From the NCBI RefSeq assembly GCF_900099925.1, contig NZ_FNDE01000007.1:53915-117914 (forward strand): a stretch of DNA of 64,000 nucleotides, in the 5' to 3' direction. The notes beneath the pieces were generated by a model. The model was given only the letters and a program-made list of their open reading frames with translations. It ran no database searches and was not told the origin of the DNA. This DNA is from Aneurinibacillus thermoaerophilus (GTDB taxonomy: Bacteria > Bacillota > Bacilli > Aneurinibacillales > Aneurinibacillaceae). The position numbers were made by a program, and so were the translations under genes. Every line of letters starts with the position of its first letter. The first letter of the stretch is position 1. Shown here in pieces: positions 62,095 to 64,000 of the stretch.

Positions 62095-63528
62095 ATGATA
62101 ATCCGGCGAAACGGATGGGTGCACCGTTTGTTGGTTGAGCTGGCCGGAAAAGCGCAAAAGGTAAAAGAAGAAAAAGACATGTTGCAGACGATTATTGATC
62201 ATGCCTACGAAGGTGTGTTAATTGTCGACCCGAACGGATATATCTTAATGGCCAACGAAATTTACGCGAATTTTCTGGGCTGGAAGCTTAGCGATATGAT
62301 TGGTAAGCATGTGACTGAAGTCATTGAAAATACGCGGATGCACATCGTGGGTCAGACTGGAAAGCCGGAAATTGCCCAAATTCAAAAAATTAATGGGCGC
62401 GAGATGATTGCCAGCCGCATCCCGGTGTTTAACCAGGGAAAAGTGGCAGCCGTTGTTGGAACGGTGATGTTCCAGGAAGTTGATGATTTATTTGCGCTTA
62501 CCACTAAAGTAGAAAATCTGCGCAAAGAGTTGAATTATTACAAAGACGAGCTGGACAAGCGGTTGCAGGCGAAATACTCGTTTGATACGATTCTTGGCAC
62601 AAGTGACGAACTGGAAAAAGTAAAAATACTAGGGCGCCGTGTAGCCAAAAGTGATACAACTATTTTGCTTAAAGGGGAGAGCGGTACAGGCAAGGAATTG
62701 TTCGCCCATGCTATTCACCGGGAAAGCTACCGCAGCGCGGGGCCGCTTATTAAAGTGAACTGCGCCGCCATTCCGGATACGTTGCTTGAGTCGGAACTGT
62801 TCGGTTACAAAGGAGGTTCCTTTACAGGGGCGAAAAAATCCGGAAAGAAAGGGAAATTCGCCCTCGCGAAAGGCGGTACGATTTTTCTTGATGAAATTAG
62901 CGAAATGCCTTTAATGATGCAGGCGAAATTGTTGCGGGTACTTCAGGAAAAAGAAATTGAACCGATCGGCGCGGATAAGCCAGAATCAGTTGATGTGCGT
63001 ATTATTGCTGCTACCAACAAAGATTTACTCACTCTTGTGGAGCAGGGAAAATTCCGCCATGATTTGTATTATCGCTTGAATGTTGTAATGCTTGAAATTC
63101 CGCCGTTGCGTGAACGAAGCGAGGATATTCCGCTGTTAATTGAATCGTTTTTGCAGCAGTTGGAGAAAGAGACAGGTATCCGTGCCAAAGGTGTAGAAGA
63201 TGAGGCGATGCGTGCCTTGCTTGCTTACTCGTGGCCAGGTAACATTCGTGAACTTCGCAATGTGCTGGAGCGTGCTTTATACGTAAAAAACGGGGAAATG
63301 ATTGCGTTGCAGGATTTGCCGCCGCTGCTGGCAACCAGCCCCCAGACAGAAAAGAAAATGGTAACATTAAAGCAAGCGGTGGAGAAAGCGGAAGCGGAGG
63401 TCATTCGCGAAACGATTCGTCGAACAAAAGGAGATAAGATTGCTGCAGCGCGGCAGCTTGGTATTAGCAAGTCCGGTTTATATGTCAAGCTGGCCCGGTA
63501 CGGTTTAAACGAAGAAAGGTATCAATAA
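62095..63528 (+). CDS. PAS-domain sigma-54-dependent transcriptional activator
   Basis: A 477-residue protein. PAS domain (about 25-130; IIDHAYEGVLIVDPNGYIL), linker coiled coil, AAA+ domain (about 165-400; GESGTGKE Walker A, FLDEISEMP Walker B, sigma-54 loop reading GGSFTGA where GAFTGA is usual), and a Fis-type helix-turn-helix at the C-terminus (KIAAARQLGISKSGLYVKL). RocR/BkdR-like activators of this type switch on catabolic operons in response to a ligand bound by PAS. AATAGGAGG precedes ATG. A sigma-54 promoter follows at 63698. Confidence 0.93.
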   Translation: MIIRRNGWVHRLLVELAGKAQKVKEEKDMLQTIIDHAYEGVLIVDPNGYILMANEIYANFLGWKLSDMIGKHVTEVIENTRMHIVGQTGKPEIAQIQKINGREMIASRIPVFNQGKVAAVVGTVMFQEVDDLFALTTKVENLRKELNYYKDELDKRLQAKYSFDTILGTSDELEKVKILGRRVAKSDTTILLKGESGTGKELFAHAIHRESYRSAGPLIKVNCAAIPDTLLESELFGYKGGSFTGAKKSGKKGKFALAKGGTIFLDEISEMPLMMQAKLLRVLQEKEIEPIGADKPESVDVRIIAATNKDLLTLVEQGKFRHDLYYRLNVVMLEIPPLRERSEDIPLLIESFLQQLEKETGIRAKGVEDEAMRALLAYSWPGNIRELRNVLERALYVKNGEMIALQDLPPLLATSPQTEKKMVTLKQAVEKAEAEVIRETIRRTKGDKIAAARQLGISKSGLYVKLARYGLNEERYQ

Positions 63529-63548
63529 TTGTTTGATACCTTTTTCTA
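63515..63548 (+). terminator. Intrinsic terminator overlapping the activator stop
   Basis: GGTATCAA (63518-63525) and TTGATACC (63533-63540) pair and are followed by TTTTT. The activator gene is therefore a separate unit from anything downstream. Confidence 0.75.
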
Positions 63549-63660
63549 TTTTCTTGGAATTTTCGTCTATAATTTTGGAAAAGATGAAAGGGTTTTTATT
63601 TACAAATGATTTTGTTTTTTACATAAATAAGAAAAAATGAAGACTTTTCAAGCTCTATTT

Positions 63661-63672
63661 GTTATGCATAAC
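63661..63672. promoter_or_regulatory. Perfect 12-bp palindrome upstream of the sigma-54 promoter
   Basis: GTTATGCATAAC is its own reverse complement and ends 25 bp before the -24 element. A candidate half or whole site for the PAS activator, though enhancer sites usually lie further upstream. Confidence 0.3.
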
Positions 63673-63697
63673 GACCATCAAAAGTAACCAGAGTGTT

Positions 63698-63713
63698 TGG
63701 CACGATATTTGCT
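63698..63713 (+). promoter_or_regulatory. Canonical sigma-54 (-24/-12) promoter
   Basis: TGGCACGATATTTGCT matches TGGCAC-N5-TTGCW exactly, with GG (63699-63700) and GC (63711-63712) 10 bp apart. It points to the plus-strand right, where only the end of an insertion sequence lies before the window ends. Confidence 0.85.
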
Positions 63714-63798
63714 CCCTAAATCAGTAAGATTATTAACTGTAGTTGAGCAATTTTCATTACAATAATTACCATGTAAAAAGAGACAAACGGAGTACCCC

Positions 63799-64000
63799 TT
63801 ATGCCACATGAAGCTGTTTTTTAACGACATCAATGGGAATATCTTGTTTCGCTGCATCGTAAATAAACTCCACGAGGCTATGTCCTTTCTTCTTTCGAAG
63901 GAAGTCAAGCCCGGTAGAGAAATCGCTGTTGGATTCGACCATACTGTACACATAAGCGAGTTGCACCAAGATCCAATACCGTTTCACCGCCCGACGTTGA
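63799..64000 (-). mobile_element. C-terminal end of an IS4-superfamily (IS701-like) transposase, partial
   Basis: The minus-strand frame enters from the right edge (residues QRRAVKRYWILVQLAYVYS) and ends at TAA 63799-63801 with VKKQLHVA. RKKKGHSLVEFIYDAAK is typical of the C-terminus of DDE transposases in the IS4/IS701 group found in Bacillales. Only about the last 66 codons are in the window; whether the element is intact cannot be judged. Its terminal inverted repeat must lie between about 63714 and 63798. Confidence 0.7.

Overview
The window looks like chromosome from a spore-forming, aerobic, low-to-moderate GC Bacillota, most like the Aneurinibacillus/Brevibacillus branch of Bacillales (inferred; no rRNA or marker phylogeny was available). 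The evidence is strong AGGAGG ribosome binding sites, an alpha/beta SASP gene with a textbook sigma-G promoter, YtfJ/GerW and SpoVK-like sporulation genes, type B RNase P RNA, S-layer (SLH) proteins, and a class IV (PhaR/PhaC) polyhydroxyalkanoate locus. Apart from a transposase fragment at the right edge there is no phage, CRISPR array or obvious island.

Layout. 1-5.7 kb: small membrane proteins, two short-chain dehydrogenases, an M20 amidohydrolase and an M50 site-2 protease. 6-8.4 kb: cysteine desulfurase plus ThiI for 4-thiouridine/thiamine sulfur transfer. 8.4-12.9 kb: divergent PHA locus, phaR-phaB-phaC on the minus strand and phaQ-phaP-phaJ on the plus strand. 13-15.1 kb: class II aldolase plus MtnA, a probable 5'-methylthioadenosine/5'-deoxyadenosine salvage pair. 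15.1-19.7 kb: remnant of a group I truncated haemoglobin, DoxX, an XRE-cupin regulator, an ABC1/UbiB kinase, a structured stretch with a candidate microprotein, and a PAP2 phosphatase. 20-21.5 kb: amtB behind two perfect TnrA/GlnR boxes. 22-26 kb: UbiD decarboxylase, 2-hydroxyacid dehydrogenase and a HAD phosphatase.

26.2-34.2 kb is the most striking block. A cobalamin riboswitch with a downstream intrinsic terminator precedes a 1172-residue S-layer-anchored protein, a lipoprotein, and a complete ECF transporter (EcfT, fused EcfA-EcfA', S component). The S-layer protein carries two alpha/alpha-barrel (prenyltransferase-like) domains, a DUF4430 (transcobalamin C-terminal-like) domain and SLH repeats; the lipoprotein ends in a second DUF4430 domain. 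Barrel plus DUF4430 is the architecture of animal intrinsic factor/transcobalamin. The locus reads as a cell-wall vitamin B12 capture relay feeding an ECF importer, a class of importer that normally works without binding proteins.

34-45.5 kb: FolE, PurU, ThpR, a DJ-1/PfpI protein, a Crp/Fnr regulator, TerC, SASP, an acyl-CoA synthetase with a cre site followed by a two-subunit CoA-transferase, an SLH protein, and DUF2953-YtfJ. 45.5-56.9 kb: pyruvate carboxylase, an RluA pseudouridine synthase, a three-gene ABC importer, a YqjM-type old yellow enzyme, a DUF1232 protein and a GNAT. 57-64 kb: two related coiled-coil proteins, tRNA-Arg/Lys/Leu, rnpB, a HesB-like protein, a double-AAA+ SpoVK relative and a PAS/sigma-54 activator. 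A canonical -24/-12 promoter follows that activator, but it faces the end of an insertion sequence instead of a gene.
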